Origin: Psychrobacillus sp040274765
GTDB taxonomy: Bacteria; Bacillota; Bacilli; Bacillales_A; Planococcaceae
Direction: 5' to 3'
Length of the DNA stretch: 18,179 nt
NCBI GenBank assembly: GCA_040274765.1
Contig: JBEMAY010000063.1
Coordinates: forward strand, 1-18,179
A program made the translations under genes and the position numbers. Below, in pieces: positions 5,893 to 11,903 of this stretch (within the stretch, counting starts at the first letter, position 1; each line of letters begins with the position of its first letter). The notes under the pieces were generated by a model, which was given only the letters and a program-made list of their open reading frames with translations, was not told the origin of the DNA and made no database searches.

Positions 5893-7736
5893 CAAAATTA
5901 CGTCAAGATTTAAGAAACATAGCTATTATAGCACACGTTGACCATGGAAAAACGACATTAGTCGATCAATTATTAAAACAATCAGGAACGTTCCGTTCAA
6001 ATGAACACGTTGACGAAAGAGCAATGGATTCAAACGATATCGAACGCGAGCGTGGAATTACTATATTAGCAAAAAACACAGCTGTAAATTATGAAGGCAC
6101 ACGCATCAACATTTTGGATACACCTGGACATGCCGATTTTGGTGGAGAAGTAGAGCGTATTTTAAAAATGGTAGATGGTGTTTTACTAGTAGTAGATGCA
6201 TATGAAGGTTGTATGCCTCAAACGCGTTTTGTATTAAAGAAAGCATTAGAACAAAAACTAACTCCAATCGTTGTAGTTAATAAAGTTGATAAAGATTCTG
6301 CTCGTCCACTAGAAGTAGTAGATGAAGTATTAGAACTTTTCATTGAGTTAGGTGCAGACGACGATCAATTAGACTTCCCAGTTGTATATGCTTCTGGTGT
6401 TAACGGAACTGCTTCATTAGACGCTGATCCTGCTAACCAAGAAAAGGACATGAAGTGTCTATTTGAAAAAGTTATCGAATCTATCCCAGCACCTGTGGAT
6501 AATTCTGATGACCCATTACAATTCCAAGTTGCATTACTAGACTATAATGACTACGTAGGACGTATCGGTATTGGTCGCGTATTCCGCGGTACTATTGAAG
6601 TTGGTCAACAAGTTTCTTTAATGAAATTAGATGGCAAAGTTAAAAATTACCGTGTAACGAAATTGTTTGGTTTCTTCGGTTTAAAACGTGAAGAAATTCA
6701 ATCAGCAAAAGCTGGAGATTTAATTGCAGTTTCAGGTATGGAAGAGATTAACGTAGGTGAAACAGTTTGTCCTACAGATCATCCAGACGCTTTAACTCCA
6801 TTACGTATCGATGAGCCAACATTACAAATGACATTCTTAACAAATAACTCACCGTTTGCTGGTCGTGAAGGTAAATGGGTTACATCACGTAAAATTGAAG
6901 AACGTCTTCGTTCACAATTACAAACAGACGTATCTTTACGTGTAGAAGATACAGATTCACCTGATGCTTGGGTTGTTTCTGGTCGTGGAGAGCTTCACTT
7001 ATCTATATTAATAGAGAACATGCGTCGTGAAGGTTATGAGATTCAAGTATCGAAACCAGAAGTTATTATTCGTGAAATCGATGGCAAAAAATGTGAACCA
7101 GTTGAACGTGTACAAATTGACGTACCAGAAGACAGTGTAGGTTCTATTATAGAGTCTATGGGTGCACGTAAAGGCGAAATGGTAGATATGATTAATAATG
7201 GGAACGGTCAAGTACGTTTGATCTTCATGGTTCCAGCTCGTGGATTAATCGGATATTCAACTGAGTTCATGTCCTTGACTAAAGGATTCGGAATCATTAA
7301 CCATACATTCGATAGCTACCAACCAGTAGTGGCAGGTCGTGTAGGTGGACGCCACCAAGGTGTACTTGTTTCTATGGAAACAGGGAAAGCTACAACTTAT
7401 GGTATGATGCAAATTGAAGACCGTGGAACTCTATTCGTAGAGCCAGGTACTGAAATTTATGAAGGTATGATTGTTGGTGAAAATACTCGTGATGCTGACA
7501 TCACTGTAAATATCACTAAAATGAAACAAAAAACAAATATCCGTTCAGCAAATAAAGACCAAACAAACGTTATTAAACGCCCACGTATCTTAACTCTAGA
7601 AGAAGCATTAGAATTCCTAGGTGATGATGAGTACCTAGAAGTAACACCAGAATCTATTCGCTTACGTAAAAAAATTCTTGAGAAAAGCGAACGTGAACGT
7701 GTAACGAAGAAAAAGAAAAGTGCAGATCAGGAATAG
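5889..7736 (+). CDS. typA: Ribosome-associated translational GTPase TypA/BipA
   Basis: TypA/BipA is an EF-G-like GTPase that binds the ribosome and supports ribosome assembly and growth under stress such as cold. The 615 residues have the full layout: a GTP domain with G1 AHVDHGKT (15-22), the G2 RGIT (55-58), G3 DTPGH (77-81) and G4 NKVD (131-134), then the beta-barrel domain II, and EF-G III/V-like domains including SGRGELHLSILIENMRREGYE and the BipA-specific C-terminal region (ARGLIGYSTEFM, KATTYGMMQIEDRG). The ATG is preceded by GGAG (5878-5881) with a 7-base spacer. Codon use leans on CGT for Arg and TTA for Leu more than neighbouring genes, consistent with high expression. ylaH follows after 21 bases with no terminator between, so they are co-transcribed. 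Confidence 0.97.
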   Translation: MTKLRQDLRNIAIIAHVDHGKTTLVDQLLKQSGTFRSNEHVDERAMDSNDIERERGITILAKNTAVNYEGTRINILDTPGHADFGGEVERILKMVDGVLLVVDAYEGCMPQTRFVLKKALEQKLTPIVVVNKVDKDSARPLEVVDEVLELFIELGADDDQLDFPVVYASGVNGTASLDADPANQEKDMKCLFEKVIESIPAPVDNSDDPLQFQVALLDYNDYVGRIGIGRVFRGTIEVGQQVSLMKLDGKVKNYRVTKLFGFFGLKREEIQSAKAGDLIAVSGMEEINVGETVCPTDHPDALTPLRIDEPTLQMTFLTNNSPFAGREGKWVTSRKIEERLRSQLQTDVSLRVEDTDSPDAWVVSGRGELHLSILIENMRREGYEIQVSKPEVIIREIDGKKCEPVERVQIDVPEDSVGSIIESMGARKGEMVDMINNGNGQVRLIFMVPARGLIGYSTEFMSLTKGFGIINHTFDSYQPVVAGRVGGRHQGVLVSMETGKATTYGMMQIEDRGTLFVEPGTEIYEGMIVGENTRDADITVNITKMKQKTNIRSANKDQTNVIKRPRILTLEEALEFLGDDEYLEVTPESIRLRKKILEKSERERVTKKKKSADQE

Positions 7737-7757
7737 GAACTGAAAGGGTGACAAGCC

Positions 7758-8081
7758 TTGGAGGAACAAGATCTAGTAATGGGTAGAATGTCTTCTATCG
7801 CTAGGTTTATTTATGAAATAATGCCAAACTTTACTGTATCAGGCTATGTTTTATTCATCGTCATATTTTTATTGTCAGTGCTAGTGTACAAGCTTGGATT
7901 TGCAAAGAAGTTAGTGTTTAAGCAAAATGTAGTTATCTATATTTTCCTTTTGCTAGGTTGCTTAATGCTGACTTTCTTAGCATTTTTCCTTCCGGTAGTG
8001 GAAGCATTGTTAGTTGCTGCATTGATATTAATTATATATAAAATACGATTAAAACTAGAAAAAAGAGGTTCGACTACTTAG
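7758..8081 (+). CDS. ylaH: YlaH-like membrane protein
   Basis: A 107-residue integral membrane protein matching the YlaH-like family. Three hydrophobic segments are visible, roughly residues 28-48 (VSGYVLFIVIFLLSVLVYKL), 58-78 and 80-97, and a basic C-terminus KIRLKLEKRG. The function is unknown. The start is TTG at 7758, 7 bases after AAAGGGTG (7743-7750). An internal ATG at residue 8 has its nearest GGAGG 14 bases away, which is too far. It follows typA by 21 bases, as in B. subtilis, and the unit ends at the terminator 8136-8184. Confidence 0.85.
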   Translation: MEEQDLVMGRMSSIARFIYEIMPNFTVSGYVLFIVIFLLSVLVYKLGFAKKLVFKQNVVIYIFLLLGCLMLTFLAFFLPVVEALLVAALILIIYKIRLKLEKRGSTT

Positions 8082-8105
8082 GTAGACTACTTTAAATCTA
8101 TAAAC

Positions 8106-8184
8106 GAGGCTGAGACATAATCCACCTCAAAATTAAAAGCAGATCAAATTTTACGATGAGTAAAATTCGGTCTGCTTTCTTTTT
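8106..8184 (+). terminator. Terminator of the typA-ylaH operon, with GAGGCTGAGACATAA lead-in
   Basis: The main hairpin pairs AAAGCAGA (8136-8143) with TCTGCTTT (8171-8178) and AATTTTAC (8147-8154) with GTAAAATT (8160-8167). A small internal loop separates them, and TTTCTTTTT follows (8176-8184). Just before it, GAGGCTGAGACATAA (8106-8120) with CCTC at 8124-8127 resembles a phrase I recall near 3' ends of many Planococcaceae and Staphylococcus genes. Confidence 0.85.
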
Positions 8185-8470
8185 ATATCTTCTTCCGAAA
8201 CCATGTAGAGATTATCTGCTTATAGAAGTAATATTAGTTGTTCGGAGTGAAGGTTGCGACTACTAGAAAGAGACTATAGGCCACAGGAAAGCGTTCACAG
8301 TAACGGAGAACAATGGCTACCCCAGTTAGGCGTTCTAGGAAAGACGAAGTTAGACGAAGCTCTTGGGCTCGCATCCATGGTCACAAATTTTAGAAAATAT
8401 GCAGTACGAGGATGGCATCTCATTATATATTTTCAAGGCTCTGTTAAAGGCTAGGGTTGTTTTTTCGTGA
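8185..8470. repeat. Degenerate intergenic repeat region upstream of lepB
   Basis: This is part of a 495-bp gap (8082-8576). From about 8240 to 8320 it carries GAAGGTTGCGACTACTAG, CAGGAAAGCGTTCACAGT and ACGGAGAACAATGG. The 10-mer AGGAAAGCGT also occurs in the block at 183-366. At 8437-8463 it contains the 27-bp motif, inverted relative to the other two copies. A 66-codon open frame from TTG 8254 spans it, but its product resembles nothing and it runs through the repeat, so I do not call a gene. Confidence 0.5.
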
Positions 8471-8489
8471 AGCGATTTAGTTTGTGAAA

Positions 8490-8498
8490 TGTTATACT
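8490..8498 (+). promoter_or_regulatory. Extended -10 promoter of lepB
   Basis: TGTTATACT contains TATACT at 8493-8498 (5 of 6) with the TGn extension. No good -35 is seen at 17 bases. The predicted start near 8505 falls inside the inverted repeat 8496-8526. Confidence 0.5.
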
Positions 8499-8526
8499 TA
8501 AACTAATGAGGTAGTTTAGTTTAAGT
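8496..8526. promoter_or_regulatory. 11+11-bp perfect inverted repeat, candidate lepB operator
   Basis: ACTTAAACTAA (8496-8506) and its exact complement TTAGTTTAAGT (8516-8526) flank 9 bases. The repeat starts in the -10 element and covers the predicted transcription start, the classic location of a repressor site. Confidence 0.55.
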
Positions 8527-8576
8527 AGTAGGTATTATTAAATGTAAGTGTTTATAAAGAGAAAGGGGTTATGACG

Positions 8577-9143
8577 TTGAGAAAAACAAAAGAAAAAAAT
8601 GAATTATTTGAATGGATAAAGACAATAGGAATTGCACTTTTATTTGCATTTGGTATTCGATTTTTCCTATTTGAACCTATTGTGGTTGACGGTGCCTCTA
8701 TGATGCCAACGTTTGAAAATGGTGACAAAGTAGTAGTGAACAAAATCGGACCAGAATTGATTGATTATCAAAGATTTGATGTGATTGTATTTGAAGCCAA
8801 AGAAGATACTAACTACATCAAACGTATTATTGGTATTCCTGGTGACCGCATTGCTTATGAAAACGATGAACTTTTTATTAACGGTGAGAGGTACGAAGAA
8901 CCCTACTTAGAGGAATATAAAAAAGCTTTGTTAGACAATGATACACTTACTGGAGACTTTACATTAGAGGAAAAATTAGGTGAAACAACTGTACCAGATG
9001 GTACTTTTTTTGTACTAGGAGATAATCGCCGTGATAGCACAGATAGCAGGGACCCTCGTGTTGGATTTGTTTCAGAGGAAAAAATATTAGGTACCGCAAA
9101 AATAGTATTTTTACCCCTAGATAATTTAAAGATAATAAAATGA
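8577..9143 (+). CDS. lepB: Type I signal peptidase
   Basis: This membrane-anchored serine protease removes signal peptides from exported proteins on the outer face of the membrane. It is the short Gram-positive Sip type (188 residues): an N-terminal anchor around residues 14-32 (IKTIGIALLFAFGIRFFLF), the catalytic serine in GASMMP (S41), the general-base lysine in YIKRIIGIPGD (K82), and box E GDNRRDSTDSR (148-158). The frame also opens with ATG at 8571, but that leaves only 2 bases after GAAAGGGG (8561-8568). TTG at 8577 gives 8 bases and is preferred. The gene is monocistronic, with its own extended -10 promoter overlapped by an inverted repeat and a terminator at 9220. I do not recall a signal peptidase gene here in B. 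subtilis; it is bracketed by inverted copies of a 27-bp motif. Confidence 0.92.
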   Translation: MRKTKEKNELFEWIKTIGIALLFAFGIRFFLFEPIVVDGASMMPTFENGDKVVVNKIGPELIDYQRFDVIVFEAKEDTNYIKRIIGIPGDRIAYENDELFINGERYEEPYLEEYKKALLDNDTLTGDFTLEEKLGETTVPDGTFFVLGDNRRDSTDSRDPRVGFVSEEKILGTAKIVFLPLDNLKIIK

Positions 9144-9219
9144 TAAAGTGGTTTGTAAGTGAAATGAGGAAATATTTATTAAGCTAACGAGTGCTTTAGT
9201 AAAAACTCAGTATCAAAGT

Positions 9220-9255
9220 AAAATGAGCCAGGAGGAAATATCCTAGCTCATTTTT
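9220..9255 (+). terminator. Rho-independent terminator of lepB
   Basis: AAAATGAGC (9220-9228) pairs with GCTCATTTT (9246-9254) and AGGA (9230-9233) with TCCT (9241-9244), followed by a T-run 9251-9255. It lies 77 bases past the stop. Confidence 0.85.
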
Positions 9256-9266
9256 ATGTGTATTTA

Positions 9267-9293
9267 AAATCAACCTTTACCTTTAACATAGCC
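9267..9293. repeat. Third copy of the 27-bp dispersed motif
   Basis: This shares 24 of 27 bases with 338-364 in the same orientation, and 22 of 27 with the reverse complement of 8437-8463. It sits in the 345-bp gene-free gap 9144-9488, which otherwise holds three hairpins (9220-9255, 9310-9346, 9404-9452) and nothing else I recognise. Confidence 0.6.
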
Positions 9294-9309
9294 ACTTTCA
9301 AAATAAAAA

Positions 9310-9346
9310 GCAAAAAGAGAATTCCACAAAGCAATTCTCTTTTTGC
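9310..9346. terminator. Strong hairpin, probable second terminator in the lepB/ylaI gap
   Basis: A perfect 14-bp stem (9310-9323 with 9333-9346) has a 9-base loop. On the minus strand the stem is followed by a T-rich tract (9309-9299), so it probably backs up leftward termination of the ylaI unit. Confidence 0.55.
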
Positions 9347-9403
9347 GTAAAATGAAACTAATTATGTACTAGCTTCGTTTTTATTCTCTTATAAGTAAAA
9401 GCA

Positions 9404-9452
9404 GAAAAAAAGACCTAGAAATTTTCTGTAAGTAAAAATTTTAGGTCTTTTT
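9404..9452 (-). terminator. Terminator of the ylaI unit
   Basis: AAAGACCTA plus AAATTTT (9409-9425, one bulged G) pairs with AAAATTTTAGGTCTTT (9435-9450). Runs of A (9405-9411) and T (9448-9452) on either side make it bidirectional in form. It lies 36 bases beyond the ylaI stop. Confidence 0.8.
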
Positions 9453-9488
9453 GATTTGGAAGATAAGTATGGTCCTAGTCTTGATTAA

Positions 9489-9692
9489 TTAAAACTCATT
9501 TTCAATTAATCGAGAACTTTTGTAGGAGATATACTTACCAGTAGCTAGGCGTTCCTTCGTTTTATACTCGATTCGATCATGACATTCTTCGCACATATAA
9601 GTATGAATAGGTCGATTTCTTAGTTTTTTTGCTAGTGGTAAATCAGAAGAAATTTCATCAATTCGATCGCATATCACACATTGCACTTTCAT
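9489..9692 (-). CDS. ylaI: YlaI-like small zinc-ribbon-type protein (DUF2197)
   Basis: The 67 residues carry two CxxC pairs, C5-C8 (CVIC) and C34-C37 (CEEC), around the conserved AKKLRNRPIHTYMCEEC segment. This matches B. subtilis YlaI (DUF2197) and should bind one zinc ion. The function is unknown; small ribbons of this type often bind nucleic acid or protein. The start ATG at 9692 has AGGAG (9701-9705) 8 bases upstream; a GTG at 9701 overlaps that RBS and is rejected. The RBS also overlaps the stop codon (9704-9706) of the upstream leftward gene, so translation of the two is probably coupled. Confidence 0.88.
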   Translation of the reverse strand: MKVQCVICDRIDEISSDLPLAKKLRNRPIHTYMCEECHDRIEYKTKERLATGKYISYKSSRLIENEF

Positions 9693-9703
9693 ATACAACA
9701 CTC

Positions 9704-10201
9704 CTACTCTAATCGAAATGCAGTTACGTATCTAATCGGATCATTCAGGTTAGTTCCATCTTTTTTTATAATATGGACGGGACCATCTTCACGAAGTGGC
9801 TTGCCCTTGTGACTAAATTTAACTAGAATATCATCCATTTCATCTAAGGAGATAGTATGATTTCCTTCGCTTGTTTCAATTATTAGGTGCTTTGCCTCTT
9901 TTAATGGTTCAGCATTTTGGATAAATGGTTTTAGCTCAATGCCATAAGTGTTAGAAAGCATTTTAGTCTTTTCATACTTCTTTTCTGATTTTAATGTAGG
10001 GGGATTTGTAGATCCCTCTATAATCTCACGAGACCAATGAGCGGAAGTTACCTTTGTGTATTCCTCGTCTAAATCTTTATACTCATATTTTCCTTCAAAA
10101 AACTCATCTAGATCAATTCTACGATCGTCAAAAATCCACACAGTGGGATCCAGCGTTATATTAAATTTAACTGCTCCTGTAATTGGTATTATAAATTCCA
10201 T
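9704..10201 (-). CDS. Conserved hypothetical protein, 165 aa
   Basis: It is a soluble, acidic protein beginning MEFIIPITGAVKFNITLDPTVWIFDDRRIDLDEFF and ending PLREDGPVHIIKKDGTNLNDPIRYVTAFRLE, without a signal peptide, membrane helix or cysteine. I recognise it as a conserved Bacillales protein that some annotations label a peptidyl-prolyl isomerase; I see no cyclophilin, FKBP or parvulin motif to support that. In B. subtilis the ylaI-ylaN interval contains ylaL, which may be the counterpart (unverified). ATG at 10201 follows AGAGGAGG by 8 bases. It is first in a two-gene leftward unit with ylaI, whose RBS overlaps its stop codon. Confidence 0.8.
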   Translation of the reverse strand: MEFIIPITGAVKFNITLDPTVWIFDDRRIDLDEFFEGKYEYKDLDEEYTKVTSAHWSREIIEGSTNPPTLKSEKKYEKTKMLSNTYGIELKPFIQNAEPLKEAKHLIIETSEGNHTISLDEMDDILVKFSHKGKPLREDGPVHIIKKDGTNLNDPIRYVTAFRLE

Positions 10202-10236
10202 GCAAATTGCCTCCTCTTAACTGTCTAATCTATATT

Positions 10237-10242
10237 AGTATA
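10237..10242 (-). promoter_or_regulatory. Possible -10 element for the 165-aa protein / ylaI unit
   Basis: On the minus strand TATACT lies about 36 bases before the start codon. The -35 at 17 bases (TTTTAA) matches only 3 of 6, so the call is tentative. Confidence 0.3.
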
Positions 10243-10305
10243 CAGATAAAAGGTGAATTTTAAAAAGAATATTTCCTTTTCTGTTAAACCTGAGCGAGAG
10301 AACAC

Positions 10306-10334
10306 TTGCAATTTTTCCAATCAAAAGATACACT
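10306..10334 (+). promoter_or_regulatory. Promoter of ylaN
   Basis: TTGCAA (10306-10311) and TACACT (10329-10334) are 17 bases apart. The expected start near 10341 gives a leader of about 40 bases. Confidence 0.5.
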
Positions 10335-10379
10335 TTAGGGAGGTAAAGAACAAGAAATAATAATAATGGGGGCGTCCTC

Positions 10380-10661
10380 ATGGATACTAATATAGAACTT
10401 TCCTATCAAGATAAGGCTTTAGAGCTCTTAAAAAAAGATGCTGAGAAAATTGCCCAATTGATTAAAGTACAAATGGATAACTTAACAATGCCTCAATGCC
10501 CTCTTTATGAAGAGGTTTTAGACACGCAAATGTTTGGATTATCTCGTGAAATAGATTTCGCAGTAAAACTTGGACTTTTAGAAAAAAGTGAAGGAAAAGA
10601 AATTATAGCTTCACTAGAAAAAGAACTGTCTGTTTTGCATGAGATCCACACAGAAAAATAA
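10380..10661 (+). CDS. ylaN: YlaN (UPF0358), iron-responsive Fur-binding protein
   Basis: The 93 residues contain the near-invariant core MPQCPLYEEVLDTQMFGLSREIDFAVKLGL, diagnostic of YlaN/UPF0358. The family is all-helical. Work on B. subtilis and Staphylococcus aureus YlaN shows it binds iron and interacts with the Fur repressor, relieving Fur repression when iron is short; this is family knowledge, not visible here. ATG at 10380 is preceded by GGGGG (10368-10372) with 7 bases between. It has its own promoter and a strong terminator 4 bases after its stop, so it is essentially monocistronic upstream of ftsW, the same order as in B. subtilis. Confidence 0.95.
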   Translation: MDTNIELSYQDKALELLKKDAEKIAQLIKVQMDNLTMPQCPLYEEVLDTQMFGLSREIDFAVKLGLLEKSEGKEIIASLEKELSVLHEIHTEK

Positions 10662-10665
10662 TGTT

Positions 10666-10699
10666 AAAACTCAAACAAGTAGACTGTTTGAGTTTTTTT
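10666..10699 (+). terminator. Rho-independent terminator between ylaN and ftsW
   Basis: AAAACTCAAAC (10666-10676) and GTTTGAGTTTT (10686-10696) form a perfect 11-bp stem with a 9-base loop, followed by T to 10699. ftsW begins only 25 bases later and I see no clear promoter between, so ftsW may depend partly on read-through. Confidence 0.85.
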
Positions 10700-10724
10700 C
10701 TATAAAGAAATTGAGGTCTTACAT

Positions 10725-11891
10725 ATGAATGCTTATATAAAACGTTTTATTAAAAACTTTGACTATCCTGTTTTTTTCGTTTATATCGCTCTTTGTTTAT
10801 TCGGGCTGGTGATGATTTATAGCGCTAGCATGGTTTGGTCCGTTGAAAGATATGGTTGGACACCCGATTATTTCTTCAACAAGCAAAAAATCAATTTATT
10901 ATTATCATTGCCTGTGTTTTTTTTAGCTGCCTTGTTTCCGTACAAGCATTATAAGAGTCGTTTTATGATGCAATTAATGCTAGGGCTAATGTTTGTCTTA
11001 CTCATTCTCGTTCACATCATTGGTGTTGGGGGAGAAAGTGGGTCACAAAGTTGGCTAGATTTAGGTTTTGGTAATGTGCAGCCATCAGAAATTGCTAAAA
11101 TTGTAATAGTATTATATTTTGCGAGTATTTTTACAAAAAAATATCAAAATGGCACCCTCGATAAGCTGAACGAATCTGTGGGACCACCTTTGATAGTTTT
11201 ATTTTTCGTATTTGTTCTCATTATGCTGGAAACAGATGTTGGTAATACAATGATTATAAGCTTTGTAGCCATCTCTGTTATTGCTGCAAGTGGGATTAAA
11301 TTTAAGTCATATTCCAAATTGATAGGTTTAATCGGTATACTAATAGTTATTGCCTTAACTTTTATATATTTCTTAAAAGATTCTCTTCTAACAGAACGCA
11401 GATTAGGAAGACTTGAAGCATTTTTCAATCCATTTGATTATGAACAGGGCTTTGGCTATCAAATAGTAAATGGTTATATCGCTATTGGGTCAGGTGGACT
11501 AACGGGATTGGGCTTGGGGAACTCTAACCAAAAATATGGATATTTACCAGAGCCACATACAGACTTTATCATGGCAATTATTGCTGAGGAGTTAGGCCTA
11601 ATTGGTGTTCTGATTGTATTATGCGGTTTGTTCTTCCTTGTATTTAAGGCAATAATGATTAGTATAAAAACTAGAGATCCTCAAGCTAGAATGATAGCTG
11701 CAGGAATCGCAAGCATCATAGGGTTTCAAACATTTGTCAATCTTGGCGGCATGCTTGGAATAATCCCGCTTACTGGTGTACCACTACCATTTATAAGCTA
11801 CGGGGGGACCTCCATCATTATTTTATCAGCTGCCATTGGTATACTGATGAATGTGTCAATGTTTGTTAAACTGGAAAAAACTAAATCATAA
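10725..11891 (+). CDS. ftsW: Septal peptidoglycan polymerase FtsW (SEDS family)
   Basis: FtsW is the SEDS-family glycosyltransferase that polymerises lipid II at the division septum with its partner class B PBP. The 388 residues give about ten transmembrane helices. SEDS landmarks include YSASMVWS (32-39), the WLDLGFGNVQPSEIAKI segment (110-126), ETDVGNTMII (169-178), the large extracellular loop NPFDYEQGFGYQIVNGYIAIGSGG, the PEPHTDFI motif with the catalytic aspartate D280, and FISYGGTS near the C-terminus. RodA and SpoVE share these features; the ylaN-ftsW-pyc context fits B. subtilis ftsW (ylaO). ATG at 10725 follows GAGGT (10713-10717) by 7 bases. pyc starts 12 bases downstream, so the two are probably co-transcribed. 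Confidence 0.92.
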   Translation: MNAYIKRFIKNFDYPVFFVYIALCLFGLVMIYSASMVWSVERYGWTPDYFFNKQKINLLLSLPVFFLAALFPYKHYKSRFMMQLMLGLMFVLLILVHIIGVGGESGSQSWLDLGFGNVQPSEIAKIVIVLYFASIFTKKYQNGTLDKLNESVGPPLIVLFFVFVLIMLETDVGNTMIISFVAISVIAASGIKFKSYSKLIGLIGILIVIALTFIYFLKDSLLTERRLGRLEAFFNPFDYEQGFGYQIVNGYIAIGSGGLTGLGLGNSNQKYGYLPEPHTDFIMAIIAEELGLIGVLIVLCGLFFLVFKAIMISIKTRDPQARMIAAGIASIIGFQTFVNLGGMLGIIPLTGVPLPFISYGGTSIIILSAAIGILMNVSMFVKLEKTKS

Positions 11892-11903
11892 GGGGTGCAA
11901 TGG

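Noticed and set aside
8254..8454. 66-codon rightward open frame between ylaH and lepB
   Set aside because: It starts at a TTG only a few bases after a weak RBS, runs through a degenerate intergenic repeat, ends inside the 27-bp motif and resembles no protein family.
10337..10344. Second Shine-Dalgarno-like AGGGAGGT upstream of ylaN
   Set aside because: No start codon lies at a suitable distance. It sits at the predicted transcription start, so it is unlikely to be a functional RBS; the nearest ATG (10366) is 21 bases away and opens only 9 codons.
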